NCBI RefSeq assembly: GCF_029227915.1
Contig: NC_079876.1
Span: 21,390,001-21,454,000 of the forward strand
Direction of reading: 5' to 3'
Length of the DNA stretch: 64,000 nt
Source: Hydractinia symbiolongicarpus
Taxonomy: Eukaryota; Cnidaria; Hydrozoa; Anthoathecata; Hydractiniidae
Under the pieces are notes generated by a model that was given only the letters and a program-made list of their open reading frames with translations, had not been told where the DNA came from and did no database searches. Made by a program: the position numbers and the translations under genes. This document shows positions 22,460-32,578 of the stretch, piece by piece (the first letter of the stretch is position 1; the number at the start of each line of letters is the position of its first letter).

Positions 22460-22906
22460 ATGCTACAATTTGAGAATGGGCTTGTCAACCCAAAACTATT
22501 CTACTCATTTGCTGCTACCTTTACGGACATCAACGATATCAACATGGACTATCTAACAGTGTCGGATCCCATCCTTGCCAACGGAAGTAAGGATAATCGG
22601 TACGCTATAGGTTATGGAGTTAGTCGGTACAACGCCAATGCTGTACCGGCAATGAGTCTTGATTTTGAAGAGTACCCTGATTGGGTTGCGAAGTATCGTC
22701 AAATCTGGTCCAAGATCGAAAAGTTGATATCTGAGCAATTGACGACAGAGTCTGTGAAAAAGGACCGTTATTTGAACGCTAAACTCAAATACTATAAAGA
22801 TGCAATCACGACCAAATTCCACGGGATGCCAGTACCCTATGATGACCCATGCCAAGCCAGTGCCATCCTGGCTATTTCATCGGTGTATATACAAGGTAAA
22901 AACTAA
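22460..22906 (+). CDS. Unknown 148-residue protein of element 2
   Basis: An open frame from ATG 22460, 5 nt after the previous stop and behind ACAATAAACAAG. It is globular in composition, with aromatic-rich segments (FYSFAATF, DFEEYPDWVAKYRQIW) and no Cys clusters or membrane spans. The end (AILAISSVYIQGKN) is mildly hydrophobic. I do not recognise it. As the longest intact gene of the left block it is a candidate structural protein, but nothing visible shows a jelly-roll. Confidence 0.45.
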   Translation: MLQFENGLVNPKLFYSFAATFTDINDINMDYLTVSDPILANGSKDNRYAIGYGVSRYNANAVPAMSLDFEEYPDWVAKYRQIWSKIEKLISEQLTTESVKKDRYLNAKLKYYKDAITTKFHGMPVPYDDPCQASAILAISSVYIQGKN

Positions 22907-23062
22907 TACCCTCAGGTACATAATACAGAATGTCGATATAAGGACTTCAAAAAAGAATGGTTGCTGAGTGAGGATTAAAGAACCATACATTTTATAGGCC
23001 TACGAGATCTATAAAATATATAAAATTAAGGCTTATATTCAGGTGGGGACTCTAGGTACCGC
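22907..23062. other. Spacer between convergent genes of element 2
   Basis: Non-coding convergence point between the plus-strand left block and the minus-strand genes. It contains a short hairpin (AGGCCTACGAGATCTATAAAAT). No recognisable terminator beyond AT-rich runs. Confidence 0.3.
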
Positions 23063-23698
23063 TTACATACTGTACAGAAGTTTTTTTAAAACATCATTTC
23101 TTCCCTCTTCCCGGCCCTTAGCAACTAACTGGGCACGCTCCTGTTCATTGATAGCGTTAACGATCTGTTTAACACGTTGACGTATCTGTTCCTTTAGCAG
23201 CATGTACTTATTATATTCCTGTGTGATCAGGGTGAACTCATAGTCGCTGACTACTCAGTTCTCAATGGCTTTTAAGATAAGACCAATAATAGAATTCAGC
23301 TTTGTCTCCGGAAGTAGTCTTATAGGCTCATGCTTTTTGGAATTCACACCCAGCCTTTTCTCGGCGTTCCGCAGACCGGCTTGCCCTATTCCGACGGCGA
23401 TGGTGATCCCGCCCATGGCAAAAGCCAAGGGTACTTCTAAGCCAGAGACTATGGCTCCTATGCCAAGCCCTAACGTGATAACGCTTATACCTAACAGACC
23501 ATGGTGCGTATACCTAACCCAGGTCTCATGCATTTTAAACCTCTTTGCGAGTCTGTTCCGCTCCTTAATCTCATCCCGCAGATACTTTTCAATATCCTCA
23601 ATCTTTTTGAGCCTATAGACCTTGCTTTCCTCCAGCATATCAGCACTTTGTGCCGGCGCACTCGGTAAATTCGGGTACAGCTTGGCTATATCGCTCAT
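23063..23698 (-). pseudogene. Membrane/coiled-coil protein of element 2 with in-frame TGA
   Basis: The start is ATG 23696-23698, behind GATAGAATAA. The first 147 codons encode a charged coiled-coil segment (DIEKYLRDEIKERNRLAKRF), then two hydrophobic stretches (GLLGISVITLGLGIGAIVSG, VPLAFAMGGITIAVGIG). After TGA at 23255-23257 the same frame continues for 62 more coding-like codons (SDYEFTLITQEYNKYMLLKE...) to TAA at 23063-23065. The continuation has the composition of a real C-terminus, so a sense codon was probably lost recently. The family seems common in cnidarian repeats; its role is unknown, and a virion membrane protein is one possibility. Confidence 0.55.
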
Positions 23699-24340
23699 TT
23701 ATTCTATCAGCAAATGCATTGTGAGGCCGGTGAACGAAACGTTCTTCTCATGGTGGTATTCATCCGTTAACATGAACTCGAGACGGTCCGTGGAGCCCTT
23801 CAGGGGAAGGTAGATTGGGGTATCAAAAGTCCAAGTCAGCATATCCCCCCAGGCGTTTAGTTCTTTTGTGGCAAGCAAAGCCAGAATTTTAGACTTTTTA
23901 CCATCAAGTAGGCATTCGTTTTCATCCAACTAAGGGCAAACGAGTCTCAATCTATGGTAAACACCAGTCCTATAGTATGCGTGGTAATCACCCTTCATAT
24001 AGTATTTTTTTGCGGAATCGTGGGGTAGGCCCCGGAGCTCTTGGTGTTGTCGGTACATCACCACCGAGTACCCGTCACTGACACGGAGCCTGTAGAGTCC
24101 ATTTTTCAGGACAAAAAGCTTAATCTTATCCTCTGTTTGACTGCTCACAATGGACGCCCAATCCCCTATTCTGTACAAACCATTCAGAATCTCAATTTGA
24201 GTAACCCTCTGATCGGGCCTCACTTTACGCATAGTAAACTCATTGTTGCTGCACATACTTATCGATTTCAAGGCAATTCTATCCTGCCCCAGGTAGTCCT
24301 CAAATATAGTAGGCTTTTCGATATCAGTTGCTTCATCTTT
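23699..24340 (-). pseudogene. Unknown protein of element 2 with internal stop
   Basis: One frame runs from about 24340 to a stop at 23699-23701, only one nucleotide ahead of the next gene's start. It is interrupted by a TAG at 23930-23932 (after YHRLRLVCP). The body is soluble-looking with Tyr-rich strands (KKYYMKGDYHAYYRTGVYHR) and a C-terminal half with TWTFDTPIYLPLKGSTDRLEF. No ATG is found in frame; the nearest (about 24353) is followed by a stop after two codons, which suggests a further small indel. The function is unknown. Confidence 0.4.
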
Positions 24341-24354
24341 GTTTTAAAACATAG

Positions 24355-25251
24355 ATGAACATATACTCGTACAACCCCAAGGCAAAGTACAAAAGTAACA
24401 GGGGAGAATGGCCACTTGGTGTAACCAACTTAGAGCACCAGGGGCTTTACGTGTCTACAGACTTGCACATCGAGGTGGTATTCCTCGAGTTTACCAAGTA
24501 TGCCATAAAAATACCCACCAATTTGCTCAATGACCCTGTTAGAGTGGGTTGGACAGGGCAAGCCTTGGACTACTGGAATATCCAGGTAAACGACGCCACC
24601 CACTTTGCAACCACGGCATTAGGCATCTCTGTTAAGCATCTGACGTACCCCTTGTCAACTCCATTTTTAAATTCCATATCTATTACCATATGCGTCGTAT
24701 ATTGGCAAGGATGAAGTTGTCCATGCCGTATGACGATGAGTTCTCACAGTATAAAACCCCTACTCAACCTCTGGATACGCACAGGTCTGTAGGGAATATG
24801 GTGCAGATCCCAATAGCCTGTACAAATTCAAGGCTGTCATGTCGTCGTTGACGAATGGCCGTTGGTGGCCGCAAGTTGATGGGGATTGCCCAAGTTTATC
24901 ATTCCAACAAGTCAGGGTTTGACATCGGAGGGTCTAACCAAGCTGAGCGAGAGTATCCGGGTTTACGTGGTCTTGTTGCTGGGGTCGCAAGCAGGTGCCA
25001 AGGCATCTCTAGTTAGATCTAGTGCAGATAACTACACAGCGGTTGAGGCTATGGTACAACGTCAAGAAAATGTGGGACATGACATCACGGAATTCCAGAA
25101 GGTGTTGCAATATGCCCGAACTCCAGTCAATTTTGCCATCATGCCCAGCGTGCATATGCTACCTTCTGATATGAACCTGTACATAGGCAAGATTGTAGGG
25201 TATAACAACAATATTTTGATTGCACTCGCCAATGTAAATGTTGGTGTCTAA
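24355..25251 (+). pseudogene. Unknown protein of element 2 in several frames
   Basis: Two open pieces in the same frame (24355-24714, 119 residues; 24886-25251, 121 residues) are joined by 170 bp whose coding-like text (GADPNSLYKFKAVMSSLTNG) lies in another frame. There are therefore at least two compensating frameshifts. The pieces are beta-rich and non-membrane (LYVSTDLHIEVVFLEFTKYA; INDATHFATT-like; SVHMLPSDMNLYIGKIVGYN). After the stop at 25249-25251 the frame stays open for about 60 codons through a His/Pro/Thr-rich repeat tail. An estimated original of 300 or more residues would make this one of the larger non-replication genes, a candidate structural protein, but no family was recognised. 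Confidence 0.4.
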
Positions 25252-25299
25252 GTTGATGTAAATAACAAGCCTATTGTGAGGCATGCAGCAGCCGCACAC

Positions 25300-25420
25300 C
25301 CTAGGCATACTATCAAATCACATGTACATACTACAACCCCCAGGCATATTACCAAAACACCTGTACATACTACACCTCCTAAGCATGCTACACCTATTAC
25401 ACCTCCCATACATATTCCCG
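25300..25420 (+). repeat. His/Pro/Thr-rich tandem coding repeat
   Basis: About three degenerate copies of a roughly 42-bp unit (CACATGTACATACTACA...CCCAGGCATATTACCAAAA) encode HVHTTTPRHITKTP-like text on the plus strand. It lies between convergent genes and may be the low-complexity tail of the gene to its left. Confidence 0.5.
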
Positions 25421-25421
25421 A

Positions 25422-26310
25422 TCATACTATACAGGCAACGGCGGCAGCGATTGCCGTGTACAGATGCTTGGCTGCGTATTCGACAACGGTTGCCGCTACC
25501 CTCAAAAAGAACGAGACTATGGTACCCATAATCCTGAGTAATGCAGCACCTGCCTTACCTGCCAAATACTTCAGGATTTTACCCAATCGTTCCAGCTGCT
25601 TCTCTACAAACCCCTTCCCTGCAGCACCTCCAGCGGCACCTCCCCCTGTAGCTGCAAGTACGATGGTGCTTATTAATAGACCAATAGCAGAGACTATACT
25701 GGCTATGGTTATACCCTGCTCTTTGTAGAGGATCTTTAGCTTCTCCAGCAAAGACGTGTCATCTCCGGCAATTTTCATCAACGTTTCCTTGATATTCTTC
25801 AGCTGGCTGCAGATATCAGAGGAAAGTAAACTATGGGCATTTTGCGTGTCCTCTTTTAAATCGTTCCATTTTTCAATTTTTTCCTCAAGCTTTGCTATTT
25901 CCCTCTCAAGATTAGCCCTTTGTCCTTCGTCTACCCCGACTTTCTGCTTCTCGAGGTCTTTCACCTTGCCCTGTGCCTTGTCGATCTCGCTATTGTATAA
26001 GATCATCTTGCTTTTCAAGACTTTCAAGTTACCCTTTATAGTTTGGAGTTCGAGGTTTAATCCTCGCCTCTCTCGCTCTCTGAGTACTTCATCGGTACCA
26101 TCAAATGAAGTTTCTTCCATAAAGCTCCGTGGCATCTACAAATTCCTCTATCGATTCCATCGAAATGATATCATCAGCCATATCCTTCCTCACAATATCA
26201 TCAACCTTTTGCCCAAGTGCCTGGGCCGCTGCCTTACCCCTGTTGGGTGTAGTAACATAGTCGGGAAAACCCAACACTCGTACGAGATCCGCCTTTAATC
26301 TCTTAATCAT
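25422..26310 (-). pseudogene. Coiled-coil protein with hydrophobic Gly/Ala tail, element 2
   Basis: The N-terminal piece (26101-26310) starts MIKRLKADLVRVLG and carries KAAAQALGQKVDDIV. A frameshift at about 26110-26135 leads into the main frame (25422-26135). That part has about 100 residues of heptad-rich coiled coil (KVLKSKMILYNSEIDKAQGK...LEREIAKLEEKIEKW), then GITIASIVSAIGLLISTIVL, a Gly/Ala-rich linker, and amphipathic helices (LGKILKYLAGKAGAALLRIM) ending in a hydrophobic tail. Proteins with this layout recur in cnidarian Polinton-like repeats. The function is unproven; a membrane-active structural protein is an inference. Confidence 0.6.
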
Positions 26311-26640
26311 CTCCCCGGCAGCTCACAACCCACTGCTGGACATCTCGCCCATAATGTACGCAGCCAAACCTACCACGCCCTGAGGGAAAACAAGGAGCTC
26401 AGTTCCCAGGAGTACCTAGGTTGCGATATTGCTACCCTGCAGGCCAATATTGACAAGCAGCTTTCCGAAGGTATGACCTTGAACGTAAGAGGTAACACAT
26501 TGATCAAAAAAACCGCTCAGGTATCGAGAAAATTGCAATGCCCCGTCGCTTGCCGAGGTTGCTAGAAGATTGCGCTACACCAACACGCAACCCATGCGGG
26601 CGAGTGAGAACATTTCAAAAGGCAATCGTTTCGTCTCAAA
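26311..26640 (+). pseudogene. Unknown small protein of element 2, frameshifted
   Basis: Coding-like text runs on the plus strand from about 26311. The first frame gives AHNVRSQTYHALRENKELSS and LSEGMTLNVRGNTL up to about 26545, then a shift leads to NAPSLAEVARRLRYTNTQPM ending with TAA at 26642-26644. No ATG is visible, and the gene abuts head-to-head with the coiled-coil gene at 26310. The text looks like one protein of about 110 residues with a lost start. Function unknown. Confidence 0.35.
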
Positions 26641-26647
26641 ATAAAGC

Positions 26648-27046
26648 ATGGCGACAATAGCTGCTATCGTAGCAGATGCTGCGATCAATGCACTAGCATT
26701 CATTGGCACCAACTTCTTGTTTTCTAAACTTGCAGGGCACGGGGAGGCCGAACGGAAAAGATATGATTGGGCGATGGAAAAACTACAAGCAGCCCAAGCA
26801 AAGTGGGTACAAGATCGACAAGCCAAATTGGACTGGTTTAACAAGCAGGGGGAATTTCAGCTACAAGCGGGGAAGAGTCTTCGCGAGTTGGACGATGACC
26901 TTTATAAATATTATATAGCCTCTAGCGAGAAGGTTCCAAAATTGTCCGACTATTATACACTCTCAAAGGAGCAACAGGATAGGGAACTCACCTTCATTCT
27001 TGGATCATTGTCTCTGCTAGGCTTTGTTGCATATAGGTATCTGTAG
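26648..27046 (+). CDS. Membrane-associated helical protein of element 2
   Basis: An intact 132-residue frame from ATG 26648, behind AAAATAAAGC. A hydrophobic N-terminus (AAIVADAAINALAFIGTNFL) is followed by a long charged helix rich in Arg/Lys/Gln/Trp (ERKRYDWAMEKLQAAQAKWV), the segment VPKLSDYYTLSKEQQDRELT, and a C-terminal hydrophobic span (FILGSLSLLGFVAYRYL). It immediately precedes the integrase gene. The layout (two membrane ends around a helix) is typical of a recurrent but unnamed family in these repeats. Function unknown. Confidence 0.6.
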   Translation: MATIAAIVADAAINALAFIGTNFLFSKLAGHGEAERKRYDWAMEKLQAAQAKWVQDRQAKLDWFNKQGEFQLQAGKSLRELDDDLYKYYIASSEKVPKLSDYYTLSKEQQDRELTFILGSLSLLGFVAYRYL

Positions 27047-27072
27047 GAACGTTTTTCTGACATATAATAAAT

Positions 27073-28087
27073 ATGTCAGAAAAATCATCACATATCGTTA
27101 CAGAGGATGAGGCGGAAAAGCTAAGCAATATCTACTATACACCAGAACATGTGTGGACCGGACGCGAGGCTATTAGATTACTCGCTGCAGAAGCTGGTCT
27201 ATCCAAAATAAAGGCCACCCACTGGCTATCCAGGCAGCTCTTGTTTCTCAGGCATATCTAAGGCCCTAAAAAGATCGATTATCCACACTTCACCATTACA
27301 AGACCCAATGAGATGCTTCAATTCGATCTACTCTATATGCCTCACGATAGGGTATATGGAAACACCTACAAGTACATCCTGACAGAGATTGGCGTGGCCT
27401 CGAGATATAAGGTCGCGAGACCCCTACGTACCAAAAAGGCTAGCGAAGTCGCGGGGATAATTAAAGATATCTACAAGGCAGGACCTTTACACTACCCAAA
27501 AACCTTCCAGTGTGATAACGGTAGTGAGTTCAAGTCAGATTTAACCAAGCTGCTAGAGGACAAGGGGGTTGAGATTAAACGGGCTACCACAAAATACCAC
27601 CACACGTTTACGGCCTTTGTAGAGTCGTATAACAAGGTACTTGCCGAAAGACTCTTCAAGCATCAGGATGCACAAGAGCTAGTCTCTGCGGAGCCTAGTA
27701 CCATTAGGGTCAAGCACCTGTACACTATCGTGAAAAATCTAAATAACAGCAAGACTGCCATGATTGACATGAAACCTAACAAGGCGATCAAACTCGAGGA
27801 TGCATCACGCGCAAAAAGTCAGCAATATCCCTCGGAAAAACCCCATACCTGAGGATGGATTGTACTTGTATTTGCTACAACCAGGAGAAAAGCCCGCTTA
27901 CTCTAAAAGACGCGCAACTGACGCCTTTTACAGCAAACATACTTACAGGTTGGACCATATTGTAGCAGGTAGTGGTGTCTTGTACTACCTAAAGGACGGT
28001 CCCGAAAGGAGCTTTGTGTCGGAAGAGTTGATGCTGATCACAGAGGACGTTTAAGTACCGCCGGATGTTATCAAGGAATGGCAATAG
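27073..28087 (+). pseudogene. int: Retroviral-type integrase (rve) of element 2
   Basis: The start is ATG 27073, behind ACATATAATAAAT. An N-terminal helical segment (27073-27258) is followed by an in-frame TAA (27259-27261). The catalytic core then has Asp in FDLLYMPHD, Asp in QCDNGSEFKSD and Glu in TAFVESYNKV, the DDE triad of the rve fold. A frameshift at 27800-27850 moves into the C-terminal DNA-binding part (KRRATDAFYSKHTYRLDHIV, VLYYLKDGPE). A second in-frame TAA (28052-28054) precedes the last VPPDVIKEWQ and a final TAG. It joins element ends to the host genome; the three catalytic residues survive but the gene is broken. Confidence 0.85.
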
Positions 28088-28162
28088 TTCTTCAGGAGTT
28101 CACCTAGGTCACTCAGATCTATTTCGTCATCCTCGTCATCATCTTCATTCGGATCTCTTACA

Positions 28163-28485
28163 TTACAATATCGATATTTGGCTGGGCTTTGCCCTGCTGA
28201 GACTCCGTGCTGGGTTATGGGGTTTGTTTCCATACTTGTACCACAATACCCCAACTCCTATGGCGAGCACGGCTAAAGTCCCTACACCATAAAGGTATAC
28301 ATTGTCCATCGACTTACCGGGACCTGCGACAGGTTCTTGATCATCTGGTGAAGAACCTTTGCCCACGTTCTTCTGTAGGTTGGCCTTGTTTTTCCGGTTT
28401 CATTTCGCAAGTCTCTTGCCAGCTGCAACACGACCCTCGTTCTTCTTGGTTATGACTTGGTTATCAGACTCCTCACTCCTTTATA
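28163..28485 (-). pseudogene. Small single-pass membrane protein of element 2
   Basis: Homologue of 447-802. Reading on the minus strand: NEGRVAAGKRLAK, then TGA where element 1 has a Trp codon (28399-28403 region), NRKNKANLQKNVGKG, a Ser/Pro/Glu linker, and the membrane segment DNVYLYGVGTLAVLAIGVGV ending in a basic tail. The expected ATG behind the AT-rich start motif is also lost. Two copies sharing the basic motif and membrane segment confirm the gene is real in the family. Confidence 0.55.
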
Positions 28486-28881
28486 CTCCTCTTTCTTCTT
28501 ACCCATATGCCTCGCTGTATGCCCTGCTACCAAGATAGGCGCCAGACACCTCCCAATGGTGCAGTACACAAGGATCCCTAGATCCGTCATGCTATCCCGG
28601 ATTATAGGATTCTCCTTAATGTTCCGGCGTAATTCGTCGACAGAGTCAATATCAACGATATTTTCAATCATGCTAGCATAGAGGCTGATCACGTGAGTAG
28701 ACAGTGCCCATGCGGTTTTCTCCCCCTTTTCGTGGAGTTCTCGCTGTACATACTTGGCATGTACCTTTTCAATAGCCTCGTCAGGAGCCTTGTCAACGAA
28801 CTCTTCTGTGCATTTTTTCGGCAAAAGGTGCTCCTTGCCTTTGCGTAGAGCTGTGTCGAATACTCGTGCGATATCAGACAC
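28450..28881 (-). CDS. Helical protein of element 2, downstream of polB block
   Basis: The frame is open for 143 codons from a GTG at 28879-28881, the position where element 1 has ATG (VSDIARVFDTALRKG here, MSSDIAQVFD there). Predicted features are many charged helices (EKVHAKYVQRELHEKGEKTA), a DSVDELRRNIKENPIIRDS segment, and a weakly hydrophobic stretch with two Cys and an AHTARH-like end. It is better preserved than its element 1 partner but may have lost its ATG. No domain is recognised. It overlaps the neighbouring membrane-protein gene region at its 3' end. Confidence 0.5.
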   Translation of the reverse strand: MSDIARVFDTALRKGKEHLLPKKCTEEFVDKAPDEAIEKVHAKYVQRELHEKGEKTAWALSTHVISLYASMIENIVDIDSVDELRRNIKENPIIRDSMTDLGILVYCTIGRCLAPILVAGHTARHMGKKKEEYKGVRSLITKS

Positions 28882-28889
28882 TCTCTTTA

Positions 28890-28967
28890 TTATACGCGAT
28901 ATCGAAAAAAGCAAAGCGCAATCATGGCATACGGTAGAGATATAGCGATATACAAACACACCTCCAT
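28890..28967 (-). CDS. 25-residue membrane peptide of element 2
   Basis: ATG 28965-28967 lies directly behind GGAAATAA. The product MEVCLYIAISLPYAMIALCF plus FRYRV ends with TAA at 28890-28892. It differs from the element 1 peptide at only a few positions over its length, and the hydrophobic core and C-terminal basic residues are kept. It sits between polB and the helical-protein gene in both copies. Small hydrophobic peptides can act as membrane or holin-like factors, but no function is shown. Confidence 0.5.
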   Translation of the reverse strand: MEVCLYIAISLPYAMIALCFFRYRV

Positions 28968-29062
28968 TTATTTCCGGGTAGACGCCAGGCGGTAATGGCC
29001 CCTGGCAAGTGTTGTAATTTGATCAGGTTGCACGATTCATTTGTCATCTGCCCTTTTGAGTG

Positions 29063-31945
29063 CTAACTTCGATACCTCTTGGGTGTAGATTTCATGCCCT
29101 TGTTTTGAATAAGCACTTGGCTTTTGTAGACGTCAACGCCCTCCTCAAGACATCGCCGATAGTCATCGAAGGTGATAGACTTTTTAGTTACACATCTCTT
29201 TACACCCTTGGCTTTGCGATCACCGCCCTCTTTTGTAAGGCTCTTGTAGGCATATAGCTTGGCCCTAAGTGTGATGAACTCTGTCACAATCTTCCAATTT
29301 AACGTATCCTTCATGAGGCCTACGACCTTCTTGTTCTTCCCGGTAGGGAGAGGCCTGTTATCGTCCAGATTATAGGCACTCGTGTCGAAGCGTGTCTCGA
29401 CATCTTGTGCAATATCGCGATAAAAGTCTTCTGTTCGTATGTGGTACACGAAGCTGTCCGTGTCCATGTAACAGAGCTGCAACTTGCTATCATATTTAGG
29501 TTGCATGAAATCGTAATGGAACTCATACATGACTAGCTTTGACAGATCAAGTATCACCTGGCCTATATACACCGGTTTGTTCATTTTGATCTCCGTCTTC
29601 CCCATTTCAACGCCTAGGAGGTGCTTGAAAAACCGGCTTCCACCCTTGAAATTTGGTTTCATTACAAGCTTCATATACTTGTCCTCGTTGGTGACCAGCT
29701 GAATGTTGCGGTGGTTCCTAATGTTCTCTATTTTGTCAAACACCGAGAGGTTCATCAGCTTGTAGAAATCCTTCTCAAACTCGTTTTTGGCAGCAGTTCT
29801 CAGCCTAGTGTTGTGATCGATATACCCCTTGAGCTAGGGCTTCTGGTTAAACTGGATTACCCTGCGTACCCTCTTCAATTCAAGCCCTTGTTTTATGGCC
29901 TCGTAAAGGGCCCTAATAGGTACAACGTACCTCCTCTTGTGTTCCAAATTTGGTACTAGTTTTTTAACCTTGTGTACCGTTGTGCGTTCGGGCAGGAACG
30001 ACAACTCGTTATGTTTGCCATGCAACCTCTCGGGATAATCGATGTCAACCTCTAAAATGTACCCACGCCTATTGTCCCCAACGATCTTCTCAATTCGCTT
30101 TTCGGTAAAGGCCTCAACGTTCAACACCCATTTAAAGCCTGATATTGGGAGGTCTTGACGCATAGCCCAGCCGTATAGGTTATTGCTATCGATGTACTGG
30201 AGGTAGGATGATTCAACCTCTGGATCGTACTGGTCTCCCATATACTTATTGTTAGCCTTGGCATACCGGTGTACAGTTTGGGTTATACCTCCTCGGATTC
30301 CCTTCTCGAACATCAGGAGCATGTCAGGGTCCGTAAGGAGCTCTAACATGATTCCAGTATACTTGAGTGCCGCCTTCCATGCAAAACCAGGTGCACTGTA
30401 AAAGTGTGCAGGATCAAGCTTGTAGTTTGTCAAGCATACATCCCGAAACGTTTCAAACACTTCGGCTAATAGCAGGACGTCTGTGGTCAGGTACACATCG
30501 TGGTAGTCGCCCATGGTGACGCTATCAATCTCCGGGGTAATACAATTCCATACCTTTTTCGCATAATCATATTCCTCATCACTGATCCCACTCATATTCA
30601 GCTTGCTGTAGAATGCCTCCTTGGGAGGTATCTCCGCCTCTTCAAATCGCTGCCAATGATCCATATACTCATACGGATAGACACCCTTTCTGCGCATGAG
30701 TTGAAACGTGTCATCCTCATTGAAAAACCAGCAAAGATTTTTGCACTGTTCATTGTTGAGGTTGCTTGCCAATTTGTCCAGGCTATCCCAATCTATCCGA
30801 ACCTAATCTCTATGGTCTTATACGTCTCACCATCCCCATATCCCATACCTCCAAGCGGTACCTTGATTTTAAAACTGATATATTTTTCGGTATTCTCCGC
30901 TATGCAACCAATGTCCTCGGTGTCATACTTTTCACCTAATTCCCTGATAAACAGGTGTGCGTCGTACCCGGAGACAATGTGGAAGATGACGGGTATATGG
31001 GCAGGTATCTTGTATCTGAGGTTTCAGATTGCGTGCGCTGCACCTCTATACAGCCCCGTATGGTCACTGACCTTACGGCTATACTCGCAGTCGTCAAACG
31101 GCTTCACGCAAATATGGCATGTCATGTTCCCTTTCAGGACCTCTGTTAGAGGCATCATGGGTTGCTGCGGGTAGGTATTGTCCTCCAGATGGTTGACGAA
31201 GCGGATTACACAGTCCTCACGCCTGTATACTTTTAGCGGATCTGGTACATCCCCATAGGCAAAGGTACTGTATGTACACCATCCAGATGGTACGTGCTTG
31301 CTTAGCTTTTTGGTTTTCGTACCCCTCGCATCTTCTACTAGTATTAGCAGGCTCTCAAAATTTGCACATATGGCAAAGGGTACTTTAAATTTTTGTTGGC
31401 CATCTCTATAGAATAGCCATTTCTCAGCCTCTGTTGGCATCATGATTTTAACTGCCTTTTGGTCCTTGCAGTAGCCATAATGCTTATCCCTCGATTCAAC
31501 TGTAGGAAAGGCCTGTAGGCAGTTCAGGCAAAAGTGCATTGCATTCCTATTCTTCGAGGTCTCGTTGCCCAGGAGCATCGATAGACTTTTGACGGCTTTG
31601 TAGTGACTCTTCTTGTCATCTGTGATAAGCAGCAGATTCACCTGCTTGCCACGTCCGTTGTGCACCGATCGACGTAGGATGTTGATCTTCTTTCCCGTTA
31701 TGTATAGGACGTTTACCGCAATCTCCTTATTATTCTCCTCGAACTTCTATATGCTCTTGGTGCTTGTCGGAAACTCTATACCCTCGCAATTATAGAGGTC
31801 TACGTAGGGTCTCAGCTTAGTGATTCTTTGTGGACCTCTTTCAATCTCGGGATGGTGTAGGGATGTTATAACATCCCACTTGAAACATTCCTCTTCTTCA
31901 TTTTTTGGGTTAATAATGACCTTCTTAGAGGCTATCCATTTAGAT
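29063..31945 (-). pseudogene. polB: Family B DNA polymerase (DNA_pol_B_2 type) of element 2, broken
   Basis: The N-terminal segment (about 31666-31945) has KWIASKKVIINPKNEEEECF and is cut by TAG at 31747-31749. A zinc-finger-like CLNCLQAF...HYGYC (31500 region) follows, then an exonuclease-I-like CANFESLL in which Asn stands where Asp is usual. The frame shifts near 30773-31023. Polymerase motif A is IDSNNLYGWAM (30180-30210), motif C is CYMDTDSFVY (29450-29480), and a KGVKRCVTKKSIT block follows. Another TAG is at 29834-29836. The C-terminus is at 29063 or slightly beyond. The motif-A style (NNLYGWAM) differs from element 1 (ANMLYPS), and no endonuclease-like WHGC segment is present. Confidence 0.85.
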
Positions 31946-32578
31946 TTATCTCGTTAGACGTAGCTTGTGGAGATCTATATCAAGGTATAGGATTCGACTA
32001 ATCGTGAAACCACTTTGGGGTAGCGCGGGATGTTCTACGTGGGTTTTGATTTGAGCAAACATCCTATCCAGCACGTCGTCTATGTCGCTACCCTGGAAGA
32101 TTGAAGCCATATTACTATTGAAGGTCTTCTTCACCTCAATGTACTCGTCGTTTGCTTCCCCCGGGTTTGTTATCTTCTTCCACATAATCCATAGGGACAA
32201 CTGTACCTTTGCCGAGCCCATATCTTCTACCTGGTTCTCAACCAAAGTTTTCACGTTGGGCTGCACCATCCCTATATACCCGTCTACGTCGGCTCCTCCT
32301 ATGCCTGGAATGCGAAAACTTCGAAATGTCGTGTGGAGAGCATGCTTATGTTCCTGGGGCGTAAAATCTTGCCCCGGCAGATCATATAGATTGTGGATAT
32401 CTTCTAGATAGTCTTCCCCGGCCTCCTGTTCGACTTCGTCGTGAAGCGTAGGTTTCGCGCTGGCTGCCCTATCATAGAGATCCATCACCCTACGTTTAAA
32501 GGCTGCATAGGTTCTCTTGACCCCCTTTTTTATAGGCTTTGGAACAGCGTCCACAAGCCAATTATACCACCCCTTCAT
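31946..32578 (-). CDS. Conserved gene ahead of polB in element 2
   Basis: 210 residues, open from ATG 32576-32578 to TAA 31946-31948. It has an N-terminal Trp-containing basic helix (MKGWYNWLVDAVPKPIKKGV), an acidic segment (EQEAGEDYLEDIHNLYDLPG), then a beta-rich C-terminal half (HTTFRSFRIPGIGGADVDGY, TISRILYLDIDLHKLRLTR). The start overlaps the SAP gene stop by ATGA. The polymerase frame opens a few nucleotides after the stop without its own ATG, so this gene and polB may have been one polyprotein in the parent, separated here by a one-base shift. A replication-linked or terminal-protein role is inference from position. Confidence 0.55.
   Translation of the reverse strand: MKGWYNWLVDAVPKPIKKGVKRTYAAFKRRVMDLYDRAASAKPTLHDEVEQEAGEDYLEDIHNLYDLPGQDFTPQEHKHALHTTFRSFRIPGIGGADVDGYIGMVQPNVKTLVENQVEDMGSAKVQLSLWIMWKKITNPGEANDEYIEVKKTFNSNMASIFQGSDIDDVLDRMFAQIKTHVEHPALPQSGFTISRILYLDIDLHKLRLTR

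Noticed and set aside
23255-23257. Selenocysteine or readthrough at the in-frame TGA
   Set aside because: Neighbouring genes of the same element carry TAG and TAA in frame as well as frameshifts, so general decay explains it.
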